DNA of 64,000 nt from Frankia sp. AiPa1. Lineage in GTDB: Bacteria > Actinomycetota > Actinomycetes > Frankiales > Frankiaceae. The notes below the pieces were generated by a model. It ran no database searches and had not been told where the DNA came from. It saw only the letters and a program-made list of their open reading frames with translations. Below, piece after piece: positions 17,158 to 25,581 of the stretch. Position numbers and translations under genes: made by a program. Location: NCBI RefSeq assembly GCF_023243075.1, contig NZ_JALKFZ020000178.1, forward strand, positions 1 through 64,000, written 5' to 3'. Each line of letters begins with the position of its first letter. Position 1 is the stretch's first letter.

Positions 17158-19521
17158 ATGCGCGCATTCTCACTGCCCTGGGCGGAGAACGCGCCGGTGC
17201 CTGCGCCGCGGGTCACGCCATCGCGGGCGCGGACGGCAGCGGTGGGGCGACGGTCTCGGGTGTGGGCCAGGTTCTGGTCAGCCAGGCCGGGCCTGGCCAG
17301 GCACCGGCTACGCGGCCTCTGGCCGTGGACGAGGCCGGCCGCAGTGGTCGCGGCGCTGTGTGTGTTCTCGTTCGCCGCGAGCCTTCTGCTGCAGGCGACG
17401 CTGCTGCGGCAGGGCTCCGGTGACGCCGACGAGGCCGCCTACGTCCTGCAGGCCCGGATGCTGTTGCACGGGCAGCTCACCCTGGACGCCGCGCGGATGG
17501 AGCCGTTCTTTCGCCCTTGGCTGACCGGCGAGCACGACGGTCGACTGTTCACCAAGTACCTGCCGGGCTGGCCGGCGCTGCTGGCCGGCTCGCAGGCCCT
17601 GTTCGGCACGATGGCCGTCGCGCCGGCCGCGGTGGCGGCCGGCTGGGTCGCCGGCACCTACCTGCTGGCCCGGGAGGTCCTCGACGACGCGGCGAGCGCG
17701 GTGCTGGCCGCCGCGGTGATCGCGGCAAGTCCGCTGGTGCTGCTGCACACGGCGCTGCCACTGGCCTATGCCTGCGGTGCCGCGACGCTGACGACCACCG
17801 CCGCGGTCCTGCTGCGCGGGGCGCGCACCGGCAGCCGCCCGCTGCTGCTCGCCGGCGGGGCCGGCTCCGGCTTCGCGATGCTGCTGCGACCCTACGACGC
17901 GCTCCTCGTGCTCGCCGTCGCCGCGGTGTTCGCGCTGGCCCGGCTGCGCCGCACGCCGGCACTCGCCGCCCGGCGCGTCGGCTGGGTACTGCTGGGCGCG
18001 GCACCGTTCGCCGTCCTGCTGCTCGCCTTCAACACCGCGGTGACGGGTTCGCCGCTGCGCATGCCGCTGTCGGCATCGGACCCGTTGGACCGCTTCGGTT
18101 TCGGCCCGCGACGCATCCTGCCCTCCGAACCGACGTTCGCCTTCGGCCGCCGCCTGGCCCTGCATGCCACCGTCGAGACCCTTGACGCGGCGCCGGGCTG
18201 GCTGTTCGGCGGGCCGTTGCTGGTCGCGTGCGGCGTCGTCGGTGCGCTCGCCCGGCCCCGCCGAACGCACCGGCTGCTGCTGGTGGCGATGGCCGGCACG
18301 GTCGTCACCGGCTACCTGTTCTGGTGGGGGACGGCGTTCGCCCGACCAGGACTGCGCGACGGCCTCGGCCCGCATTACCACCTCGCGGCGGTGGCCCCGG
18401 TGGTCGTTCTCGGCGCCGACGGGGCCCGGCGCCTGTGGTCGGCCGCAGGTTCGGCGCTGCACCGTCTCGCCCCCAGCGGGCAGGACGTCCGCCGCCAGGC
18501 TGGCGGCCACCAGGCTGCCCGGGTCGCCCACGCGGGGCTCACGCTCGTGGCCGTGACGGCGGCGTTCGGCTTCACGCTCTCGCCGTTGCCGGCGAAGCTG
18601 CGCGGCCAGGACTGGGTCAACGACCATGACGCACTGCTCGCCGCGCTGCTGCCCGACGCGCTGCCCGGCCCATCCGTCGTCGTGGTCACCCCGGACACGC
18701 CCAGCCGATACACCCAGGTCCCCTACCAGATCCTGCGCAATGATCCGGAGCTGCACGACCGGGTGCTCTACGCCGCCGACCTCGGCCCCGTCACCGCCAC
18801 CCTGGGCGAGCGGATGCCCGGGCGCGCCCTGTACCGCCTGCGCCCCGCGGAGATCGTCGACCCCGCCGCGCCCACCAGCTACGTCGGATCGTTCACCGCG
18901 CTGCACCAGGTCCAGGGGCGAGAGCTGCGCCTCGATGTCGAGCTGCCAAGGACGGGCTCGGCGCTGCCCGCGAGCACCGGCACGGCGGACTCGAACGGAT
19001 CGGCCGCAACGAGCGCGCTGGGCCTGACGGGGCCGGCAGGATCATCCGCGGGCCCGCATGGCGCGGTGCCGGCGGTGTATGTGCGGGTGGGCTCGACGGT
19101 CCGGGGCGTCGCCGTCGACGCGGATCACGGTCTCGGGCCGGTGCTGTCGGTGGTGCTCACGTCGAAGTCCGCACCGGGGTCCACGTCGGGGTCAGAGCCG
19201 GGGGCGGGCGGGGAGATCCCCGTCGCGGATGACCTGCCGGGCGAGGTGGTCGTGGGGCTTGCCGTGCCCGGACCGGACGGTACCGCCCGGTGGGAGGAGC
19301 GCATCCCGATCGCCCGCCGGGCCGGCACCGGCGAACTGACCATGCTCACCCCGGGTCTGGGCTGGCGGGTGGTGCCGTCCCGGCCGCACGACGGCTGGCT
19401 GCCCGCCCGGGTCGCCCAGGTCTTCACCGTCACCACCACCTCGCTCGCCACCGGCCAGCAGGCCGGCCGAGCAGCGGGCGCCGCGGATGGTGGGTTCGTG
19501 GGTAGGTTCGACCTCCCCTGA
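17158..19521 (+). CDS. GT39/ArnT-like membrane glycosyltransferase
   Basis: 787 residues. After a basic N-tail, the first membrane helix (AAVVAALCVFSFAASLLLQ) leads into GSGDADEAAYVLQARMLLHGQL, the acidic catalytic loop typical of lipid-linked-sugar glycosyltransferases of the PMT/ArnT superfamily (the DxDE region), then FTKYLPGWPALLA. About ten further helices run to residue ~490; the last ~300 residues are a soluble, probably extracytoplasmic domain with beta-rich sequence. ATG 17158 has GGAGATGGGG just upstream. It likely moves a sugar from polyprenyl-phosphate to an outer acceptor; the window also encodes a polyprenol-phosphate-mannose synthase at 53.9-54.7 kb. Confidence 0.8.
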   Translation: MRAFSLPWAENAPVPAPRVTPSRARTAAVGRRSRVWARFWSARPGLARHRLRGLWPWTRPAAVVAALCVFSFAASLLLQATLLRQGSGDADEAAYVLQARMLLHGQLTLDAARMEPFFRPWLTGEHDGRLFTKYLPGWPALLAGSQALFGTMAVAPAAVAAGWVAGTYLLAREVLDDAASAVLAAAVIAASPLVLLHTALPLAYACGAATLTTTAAVLLRGARTGSRPLLLAGGAGSGFAMLLRPYDALLVLAVAAVFALARLRRTPALAARRVGWVLLGAAPFAVLLLAFNTAVTGSPLRMPLSASDPLDRFGFGPRRILPSEPTFAFGRRLALHATVETLDAAPGWLFGGPLLVACGVVGALARPRRTHRLLLVAMAGTVVTGYLFWWGTAFARPGLRDGLGPHYHLAAVAPVVVLGADGARRLWSAAGSALHRLAPSGQDVRRQAGGHQAARVAHAGLTLVAVTAAFGFTLSPLPAKLRGQDWVNDHDALLAALLPDALPGPSVVVVTPDTPSRYTQVPYQILRNDPELHDRVLYAADLGPVTATLGERMPGRALYRLRPAEIVDPAAPTSYVGSFTALHQVQGRELRLDVELPRTGSALPASTGTADSNGSAATSALGLTGPAGSSAGPHGAVPAVYVRVGSTVRGVAVDADHGLGPVLSVVLTSKSAPGSTSGSEPGAGGEIPVADDLPGEVVVGLAVPGPDGTARWEERIPIARRAGTGELTMLTPGLGWRVVPSRPHDGWLPARVAQVFTVTTTSLATGQQAGRAAGAADGGFVGRFDLP

Positions 19522-19910
19522 TCGGGCCACGTCAGTAGTGACCCGTTGTGGCTGGTCCTCGGCGTGACGCGGCTCACGGGCGTCACCACCAACGGTGGCT
19601 CGCCCGGTCCGCTCCCGCGGCCCGCCGTCGAACCAACAGACGGGCAGCGGGCCGCCCGCCCGCGCCCGCGGACATCGGGATGCTCGCCCCGACGGCTCGG
19701 CGAGAGTGCCCCTGATCTGCGGCGATAGACATTCTCGCCGTCAAGGGAGGAGCGGCCGGGCAACGCCCGACGGTCGAGGCCGGGCCGTGACCCGGGTGCC
19801 GGTGCCGTCGGACGGTGGCTGTCCGGGACCCTCGGACTGTTTCCGGCCCGGCCCATACGGGCCTGCGCCCGCCGTCGCGGAAGCCCCGCCGGCCCCTAGC
19901 GTTCATCGTC
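19522..19910. other. Intergenic region
   Basis: 389 bp between co-oriented genes. Nothing clear is seen except a possible -10-like TAGCGT nine bases before the GTG at 19911, which would fit a leaderless transcript. Reading frames here have the Arg/Pro composition of shadows. Confidence 0.3.
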
Positions 19911-20726
19911 GTGCGGGTCTTTCGGGCGGCTGCGGCCGCGATCGTGATCGTCGTCGGCCTGCTCACCGCCGGGTGCAACGCGACGGATGGAGCGGCGCTG
20001 TCCCGCGCCATCCTGCCCGCGGGCACCTCCTCGTCGCAGGCCGCCGGAGCGACCCCGACCCCGACGCCGGCCACGGCGACGGCGACGGCGACGGGTTGCA
20101 CGACCAGCGTGCGCAGCGTCGACGACGCCCTGCGGGTGGTCAGCGAACCGGCCGGCTGCCCGGGCGGCGTCAACACCTTCTGGCGGGGTGAACTCGGCGC
20201 GGCCTGGACCATCCCGAAGATCATCGAATATCACAACGGACAGGCGCCCGGTGATGCCTGCGGGGCCCAGGCCGACCCGGACCAGTTCTCCGACAACGCC
20301 CTGTACTGCACGCTCGACGACACGGTGGCCTACAGCGTCGAGTTCATGAACGAGCTGGCGAAATCCGGTGGCCCCACCTATCCGCTGTTCGTCCTCATGC
20401 ACGAGCTGTCCCACCGCGGCGACAAGATCGGACGCACCCTCGGTGTCGTCCCCCGGGCGGAGGAGAACCAGGCCGACTGTTTCGCCGGCAGGCAGACCGA
20501 CGCCGCACAGACCGCCGGCCTGGTCCAGATGTCCGACGCGTTCAACGGCGCGATGCTGTTCTTCTCCCTCGGCGACACCCGCGGCGGCTGGTTCAACCAG
20601 GAGCCCGCCACCGCCCCCGACGCCCACGGCAGCCCCACCCAGCGGGCGCAGGCCTTTGCCTTCGGCTATCTGCAGGACAGTGCCAGCTGCCACCGCATCG
20701 GCCAGTCCCGCACGGGCGACGTGTGA
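19911..20726 (+). CDS. Lipoprotein resembling neutral zinc metallopeptidases (YpfJ-like)
   Basis: 271 residues, exported. Signal peptide VRVFRAAAAAIVIVVGLLTAGC ends in a lipobox (LTAGC), followed by an Ala/Thr/Pro-rich linker with TATATATA. The catalytic part has the gluzincin motif HELSH (~164-168) with EENQADCFAG about 20 residues on; the Glu of that second motif is the third zinc ligand in the YpfJ-like family. Four or more Cys in the mature part may form disulfides. GTG 19911 starts the signal peptide exactly; upstream in-frame codons would precede it with unrelated sequence. Confidence 0.83.
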   Translation: MRVFRAAAAAIVIVVGLLTAGCNATDGAALSRAILPAGTSSSQAAGATPTPTPATATATATGCTTSVRSVDDALRVVSEPAGCPGGVNTFWRGELGAAWTIPKIIEYHNGQAPGDACGAQADPDQFSDNALYCTLDDTVAYSVEFMNELAKSGGPTYPLFVLMHELSHRGDKIGRTLGVVPRAEENQADCFAGRQTDAAQTAGLVQMSDAFNGAMLFFSLGDTRGGWFNQEPATAPDAHGSPTQRAQAFAFGYLQDSASCHRIGQSRTGDV

Positions 20727-20750
20727 TCCCGTCGCCGCCGACGCCCTGAA

Positions 20751-20792
20751 CGGGCGGGTCCGCCCGGGGAGACTCCCGGGCGGACCCGCCCG
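20751..20792. terminator. Bidirectional hairpin terminator
   Basis: Perfect 18-bp arms (20751-20768 and 20775-20792) with a 6-base loop GAGACT, placed between the convergent metallopeptidase-like and modA genes. No T-run, as is usual at this GC content. Confidence 0.8.
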
Positions 20793-20805
20793 CGTGCGGT
20801 GCCGG

Positions 20806-21621
20806 TCAGGGTGCCTGGAAACCGGCCTTGGACAGGACCGCCTCGCCGGTGCTGGAGGTCACGTAGTGCACGAACGCCGTGCCGCCGGCAGCGTTCTTGC
20901 CGCCCTTGAGCGTGGCGATCGGGTAGTCGTTGATAGCCTTCGCCGACTCGGGGAACTCGATGCCCTTCACCTTTCCGCCGGCGGCGATCGCGTCGGTGCG
21001 GTACACGAGGGCCGCGTCCACCTCGCCGAGGGTGACCTTGGACAGGGCGGACTTGACATCCTGCTCGAGGGTGACGGGCGTGAGCTTCACCCCGGCAGCC
21101 GTCAGGGCCTTCTTCGCCGCCGCGCCACAGGGCACCGCCTCGGCGCACTCGGCGACCTTCACGTCGGGCTTGACCAGGTCATCCAGGTCGGTGATGCCCT
21201 TGGGGTTGGCCGCGGGCACCGCGATGACCAGCTGGTTGCGCACGAACACCTTCGTCGCCGAGCTGTTCAGGCCCTTGTCGGTGACCGTCTTCATGGTGGC
21301 CGGGCTCGCCGCGGCGAACACGTCCGCCGGCGCCCCGGCGGTGAGCTGCGTGGCCAGCGTCGAGCTTCCCCCGAAGGAGAACTTCACGGTCGAGCCGGGG
21401 TTGGCCGCCTCGAACTGCTTGCCGAGCGTGGTGAACGTGCCGGTCAGCGACGCCGCGGCGAACACCGTCACCGTGCCGGTGACGCCGCTGGAGGAGGCGC
21501 TCGCCGACGGTGACGGGGTGCTCGTCGTCGCACCGTCGCTGCCGCTGCCGCCACATCCGGCAAGGAACAGACCGGCACCGGCCATGACCGCCAGTGCGGT
21601 TCTCACCCTGACAAATTTCAC
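20806..21621 (-). CDS. modA: Molybdate ABC transporter substrate-binding lipoprotein
   Basis: 271 residues. Lipoprotein signal ALAVMAGAGLFLAGC, a Ser/Thr/Ala linker, then the ModA fold: VTVFAAASLTGTFTTLGKQFE (oxyanion-binding strand), FGGSSTLATQLTAGAPADVFAAAS, and the C-terminal VYRTDAIAAGGKVKGIEFPE. It binds molybdate or tungstate outside the membrane. GTG 21621 is chosen because it begins the signal peptide; a longer frame reaches 21744. The usual modB and modC partners are not in the window downstream (the next gene is convergent), so the permease must be elsewhere or lost. Confidence 0.93.
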   Translation of the reverse strand: MKFVRVRTALAVMAGAGLFLAGCGGSGSDGATTSTPSPSASASSSGVTGTVTVFAAASLTGTFTTLGKQFEAANPGSTVKFSFGGSSTLATQLTAGAPADVFAAASPATMKTVTDKGLNSSATKVFVRNQLVIAVPAANPKGITDLDDLVKPDVKVAECAEAVPCGAAAKKALTAAGVKLTPVTLEQDVKSALSKVTLGEVDAALVYRTDAIAAGGKVKGIEFPESAKAINDYPIATLKGGKNAAGGTAFVHYVTSSTGEAVLSKAGFQAP

Positions 21622-22044
21622 GTGTTCCCGATCCTTCGCCCATGACGGGTCGCCCGTACACCCAGGCACGGTCGACCGTCTCACCCGATACGCACTGTTC
21701 CCTGACGGTCGGCCAGCTCGAGACCGCCTGCGGATGGCATCCATCCCAGAGCGGTGAGTTGGTCCACGGCGACACCGTCGTCACCCCGATCGCCGGCCCG
21801 ACCGACAGCCGCCGGCCGACGCCCCCCGCCCGCATCTGCGGATGCCCCCCCAGGTGGAGCTCCTCGGATACGAAACTTGCTGCATGATAGTGCCGCATCT
21901 GTGCCACCGGAAGATGGGGGTCTTGTGACCCACCTGGCACTACCGGGCCCCGAACCCGCGATGGTCCAGGGCGCCGCCCGACAGTGCGCCGTGGCTTAGC
22001 CGGAATGGAGGCCATCCGGCCGGCCCGCAGGGGGCCGGTTCCCG
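21622..22044. other. Upstream region of modA
   Basis: 423 bp. On the minus strand a TATCAT (-10-like, 21884-21889) could drive modA with a leader of about 260 bases. I compared this leader with the molybdenum-cofactor riboswitch layout from memory and saw no convincing match. No gene is supported. Confidence 0.3.
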
Positions 22045-22337
22045 TTGAACGCGCATGGCGTCCGGTGGAAGACTCCTGATCCGGTGTGGTGTGGCCGGTC
22101 GCTGCCGAACTACGCCAACAGCCTCATCCGGCTCGGCTTCCCCGCCGAGGAGGTCGCCGAGGTCAGCGACCGGGTCTTCGACGCCATGATCGCCTGGGGG
22201 GACGAGGAGGCGATCGCCCGCCGGGTGCGCGAGCACGCGAGGCCGGCGCCGACCATGTCTGCCTGCAGGTCCTGGCCGCCGACATGCAGGCGTTCCCGCT
22301 TGAGCAGTGGCGGCGCATCGCCCCCGCCGTGGTCTGA
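22045..22337 (+). pseudogene. Frameshifted C-terminal remnant of an F420-dependent (LLM-class) oxidoreductase
   Basis: The plus frame starting near 22045 encodes LPNYANSLIRLGFPAEE... and DAMIAWGDEEAIARRVREH, which is the C-terminal part of luciferase-like monooxygenase family F420 oxidoreductases. Near 22240 the homology jumps by one frame and continues as AGADHVCLQVLAAD then PLEQWRRIAPAVV, ending at the stop at 22337. The N-terminal ~200 residues are missing. A single-base indel plus 5' deletion explains it. It is immediately followed by the two-component system. Confidence 0.75.
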
Positions 22338-22399
22338 CGGACGGGGTCGCCGGTGCCGGCACATGGTGCTCACATGCCGGTGCCCGTACGATCCGCGTC

Positions 22400-23224
22400 G
22401 TGCGGGTGCTGGTGGTCGAGGATGACGAGCGGACCGCGGAGCTGCTGCGCCGCGGGCTGATCGAGGAGGGCTACGGCGTCGATCTCGCCGGCGACGGCGT
22501 CGAGGCGCTCTGGCGCGGCAGCGAGGTCGACTACGACGCGATCGTGCTCGACCTCATGCTGCCCGGACTCGACGGGTTCGAGGTCTGTGCCCGACTGCGG
22601 GCCCGGGGCCGGTGGGCGCCGGTGCTGATGCTCACCGCCCGCGTGGACGTCGACGACCGCATCCGCGGCCTGGACGCCGGTGCCGACGACTACCTGCCCA
22701 AGCCGTTCAGCTTCGGCGAGCTGACCGCCCGGCTGCGCGCGCTGGTGCGCCGCGGATCCGACCCGCGCCCGGTCATCCTCGCCGCCGGGCCCGTACGCCT
22801 CGACCCGGCCGCGCACCGCGTCTGGCACCGGGACACGCCGGTGGAGCTCTCGGCGAAGGAGTTCGCGCTGCTGCACCTGCTGCTGCGCCATCCGGACGAG
22901 GTCCTCAGCCGCACCTTCATCATCGACCACGTGTGGGACAACGCCTTCGACGCCAGCTCCAACATCGTCGACCAGTACGTCCGCTACCTGCGACGCAAGA
23001 TCGACGAACCGGGCGGAGAGTCGCTCGTCGACACCGTCCGCGGGGTCGGCTACCGCCTGCGCACGCACACCCGATCGGATGAGCCTGATGCCGCCGATCG
23101 CGTCGCCGGACCGACGCGGACGACCGAGTCCGCACCGATGCCGGGGCCGCCGTCCGGGTCCACGTCCGGGTCCGGGTCCGGGTCCGTGGGACTGGACCTC
23201 GGTCCGACCACGGCTGTGGGGTAG
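22400..23224 (+). CDS. OmpR/PhoB-family response regulator
   Basis: 274 residues. Receiver domain: acidic pocket E7/D8/D9, phospho-acceptor D51 in VLDLMLPGLDG, and Lys in DYLPKPF. C-terminal winged helix (ELSAKEFALLHLLLRHPDEVLSR...SNIVDQYVRYLRRKID). A C-terminal tail of ~45 residues rich in Ser/Gly/Pro is encoded by GGGTCC hexamer repeats near 23155-23190. The GTG at 22400 sits 8 bases after a -10-like TACGAT (22387-22392), so the mRNA may be leaderless. The paired kinase starts 5 bases after its stop. Confidence 0.93.
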   Translation: MRVLVVEDDERTAELLRRGLIEEGYGVDLAGDGVEALWRGSEVDYDAIVLDLMLPGLDGFEVCARLRARGRWAPVLMLTARVDVDDRIRGLDAGADDYLPKPFSFGELTARLRALVRRGSDPRPVILAAGPVRLDPAAHRVWHRDTPVELSAKEFALLHLLLRHPDEVLSRTFIIDHVWDNAFDASSNIVDQYVRYLRRKIDEPGGESLVDTVRGVGYRLRTHTRSDEPDAADRVAGPTRTTESAPMPGPPSGSTSGSGSGSVGLDLGPTTAVG

Positions 23225-23228
23225 CGGG

Positions 23229-25097
23229 GTGCCGCTGCGGGTCCGGCTGACCCTGCTGTTCGCGCTCGGGACCGCGCTCGCGTTGTTCCTGGCCGGCCTC
23301 CTGTTCTACCTGCTGCTGCGGGCGAACCTGCGCGACGCGGTCGACTCCGACCTGCGTACCCGCGCGGATGTGCTGACCGTCCGCATCGCCGACCGCTTTC
23401 CCACCGGGGCGGTTCCGGCACCGGCCGCGGCGCCGGAATCGGCTGCCACGCGCACGCCGGCCCAGACCCCGACGCGGACAGGCACGGGGACGCCGGCTGG
23501 CCTGCCCGGACTACTCGCCGGAGGTGGGCCGATCGCCCAGGTCCTGGCCGCGGACGGCCGCCCGCTGGCATCCACCGCGGATGCGGGCCAGACCTCCGTA
23601 CTGGACGCCACCACCCTGGCCGTGGCCCGCGCGCGGCCCGTGCTGACCACCGTCCGGGCGCGTCCAGGCATGCAGTCCGATGGGCGGGTGCGCCTGTACG
23701 CCGACCCGGTGACCGTGTCCGGGACGGCGGGCCGCACGACCCTCGTCGCCGTCGTCGGCACCCCCACCTGGCTCACCGACCGGGCCGAGGACCGTGTCCG
23801 CGACGTCATGATCGTCGCGACGGCGCCGCTGGTGGCCCTGTCCGGTCTCGCCGCCTGGCTGCTGTCGGGCGCGGCGCTTCGCCCGGTCGAGCGGATGCGC
23901 CGGGACGCCGCCAGCCTCGCCGCCGCCGAAGACCGGACACACCCCGCCCCCCGCCCAGCCGCGGCCCACCCCACCAGGCCGTCGCCGTCGCTGTTTCCAC
24001 CGCGAGGCGGGCCATCCGGTGGGGACGCGCCGGGGCCGGCACCCGAGCTCGCCGTACCGGGGACCCGGGACGAGATCGCCGCGCTGGCCCGGACGATGAA
24101 CGATCTGCTCGCCCGGCTGCATGCCGCCCGCCTGCGCGACCGGGCGTTCATCGCCGACGCGGGCCATGAGCTGCGTACCCCCCTGACCGTGCTACGCGCC
24201 GAACTGGAGCTGGCCGCCCGGCCCGGACGTACGGTCGCGGAGCTTCGGACGGCGATCTCCGGCGCCGCGGAGGAGACCGAGCGGCTGATCCGCCTGGCCG
24301 AGTCCCTGCTCACCCTGGCCCGCATGGACGGTGGCCGGCTGTGCCGCGAACCGGTCGACCTCGACGACCTGCTCATCCGCGCCGCCCGGGCCGCCGCGGG
24401 CCTCGCCGCCGCACGCGGCATACGCCTTGCCGTCGAGGTGCCTCCCGCGGCCGAGGCGAGCCCCGCGGCTGACGTTCACGACGCGGCTGCGGTTCACGAC
24501 GCGGCCGAGGCGACCGTCGAGGTTGAGGCGACCATCGTGGTTGAGGCGAACGTTGCCGGCGGCATCGCCGCGCTGGATCCCGGCACTCGCGGCGGACGAC
24601 CGCGGGTGCCCGGTGATTCCGATCTGCTGCGCCAGTGCGTCGACAACCTGCTCGCCAACGCCCTACGCCACGCACCACCCGGCAGCACCGTCGACCTCAT
24701 CCTCACCGCCCATCGTGACGAGCCCGCCCGGCCCGGCGGGGCTACTCGGCCCCGCCCGCCGGCCGGCCCGAGCCACAGCGGTGAGCATGCGTGGGACGGC
24801 CCGACAGGGGAGGGGGAGGTGGTTCGGGTGACGGTCCGCGACCGGGGAGCGGGGTTTCCCGAGGCGTTCCTGCCCCATGCGTTCGAACGGTTCCGTCGGG
24901 CCGATGCCGCCCGACGCCGCCGCGACGGCGGGGCGGGCCTCGGCCTGTCCATTGTGGCCGCGATCGTCGCCGCGCACGGCGGCGTGGTGAGCGCGGCCAA
25001 CCATCCGCAGGGCGGCGCCGTCGTCACCATGGTGCTGCCCGCGGCCGGGCCGCGCGAGACCGGGCCTCAGGAACGCTGGTCGCGGCGCAGCGGATGA
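23229..25097 (+). CDS. Two-component sensor histidine kinase
   Basis: 622 residues. N-terminal helix (LTLLFALGTALALFLAGLLFYLLL), an extracytoplasmic sensor segment with Ala/Pro/Thr-rich low complexity, second helix (VMIVATAPLVALSGLAAWLL), then HAMP. Dimerisation/phospho-acceptor box FIADAGHELRTPLTVLRAE (His ~313), N-box NLLANALRHAPPG, G1 DRGAGFPEAFLPHAFERF and G2 GGAGLGLSIVAAIVAAHGG. Start GTG 23229 lies just after the regulator stop; starts further upstream would overlap the regulator. An Ala/Val/Glu-rich insert (about 24470-24570) splits the H-box and ATPase parts. Its 3' end overlaps the convergent VOC gene by 31 bases. Confidence 0.93.
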   Translation: MPLRVRLTLLFALGTALALFLAGLLFYLLLRANLRDAVDSDLRTRADVLTVRIADRFPTGAVPAPAAAPESAATRTPAQTPTRTGTGTPAGLPGLLAGGGPIAQVLAADGRPLASTADAGQTSVLDATTLAVARARPVLTTVRARPGMQSDGRVRLYADPVTVSGTAGRTTLVAVVGTPTWLTDRAEDRVRDVMIVATAPLVALSGLAAWLLSGAALRPVERMRRDAASLAAAEDRTHPAPRPAAAHPTRPSPSLFPPRGGPSGGDAPGPAPELAVPGTRDEIAALARTMNDLLARLHAARLRDRAFIADAGHELRTPLTVLRAELELAARPGRTVAELRTAISGAAEETERLIRLAESLLTLARMDGGRLCREPVDLDDLLIRAARAAAGLAAARGIRLAVEVPPAAEASPAADVHDAAAVHDAAEATVEVEATIVVEANVAGGIAALDPGTRGGRPRVPGDSDLLRQCVDNLLANALRHAPPGSTVDLILTAHRDEPARPGGATRPRPPAGPSHSGEHAWDGPTGEGEVVRVTVRDRGAGFPEAFLPHAFERFRRADAARRRRDGGAGLGLSIVAAIVAAHGGVVSAANHPQGGAVVTMVLPAAGPRETGPQERWSRRSG

Positions 25098-25489
25098 TCG
25101 GCGGGTACCTCGACGAGAACAAGCGGGATGCCGTCGGGATCCTCGATCCACATCTCGTCGAGGCCCCAGGGCTCGCGACGCGGCGGGCGGCGGATCGTCG
25201 CCCCCGCCTTGGCGAGCCGGCGGTGCTCGATGGCCAGGTCGCGGACCTGTAGCCAGATTCCCGGCCACCGGGAAGCGCTGTCAGCCACGCCGTCGCCCGC
25301 GGCGCCGGCCGGGGCGCTGGCGCGGCCGGCGACCTCCAGCAGGCCCTGGCCGAGGAAGTACACGACGCCCGGCTCGTCCGGCGCGCCGAACTCGCGGAAC
25401 ACCGCGAGCCCTAACGTGTCCCGGTAAAACGTGTGGCTGCGCGCCGGATTCACCGGCCTGATCAGGATGCGGCTGCTGAGGACCTCCAC
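25067..25489 (-). CDS. VOC-superfamily (glyoxalase-like) protein
   Basis: 140 residues with paired beta-alpha-beta units of the vicinal-oxygen-chelate fold: SRILIRPVNPARSHTFYRDTLGLAVFREFG in the first half and IWLQVRDLAIEHRRLAKAGA...WGLDEMWIEDPDGIPLVLVEV in the second. The ending resembles the metal-binding strand of glyoxalase/dioxygenase relatives. A short Ala/Gly insert (APAGAAGDG) sits between halves. Function (isomerase, resistance, or dioxygenase-like) cannot be assigned. It overlaps the histidine kinase 3' end tail to tail. Confidence 0.85.
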   Translation of the reverse strand: MEVLSSRILIRPVNPARSHTFYRDTLGLAVFREFGAPDEPGVVYFLGQGLLEVAGRASAPAGAAGDGVADSASRWPGIWLQVRDLAIEHRRLAKAGATIRRPPRREPWGLDEMWIEDPDGIPLVLVEVPADHPLRRDQRS

Positions 25490-25581
25490 CCGACCATTCT
25501 CGCCGCCCGCCGGCCGTCGCGCCGGTGCGGGGAGGGCGCCTGGTCCGCGCGGTGACCGGGCGACAGGGCAGGATGCACCCC

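Noticed and set aside
21622..21950. Molybdenum-cofactor riboswitch upstream of modA
   Set aside because: The leader is long and GC-rich but lacks the conserved helices of the motif as I know it.
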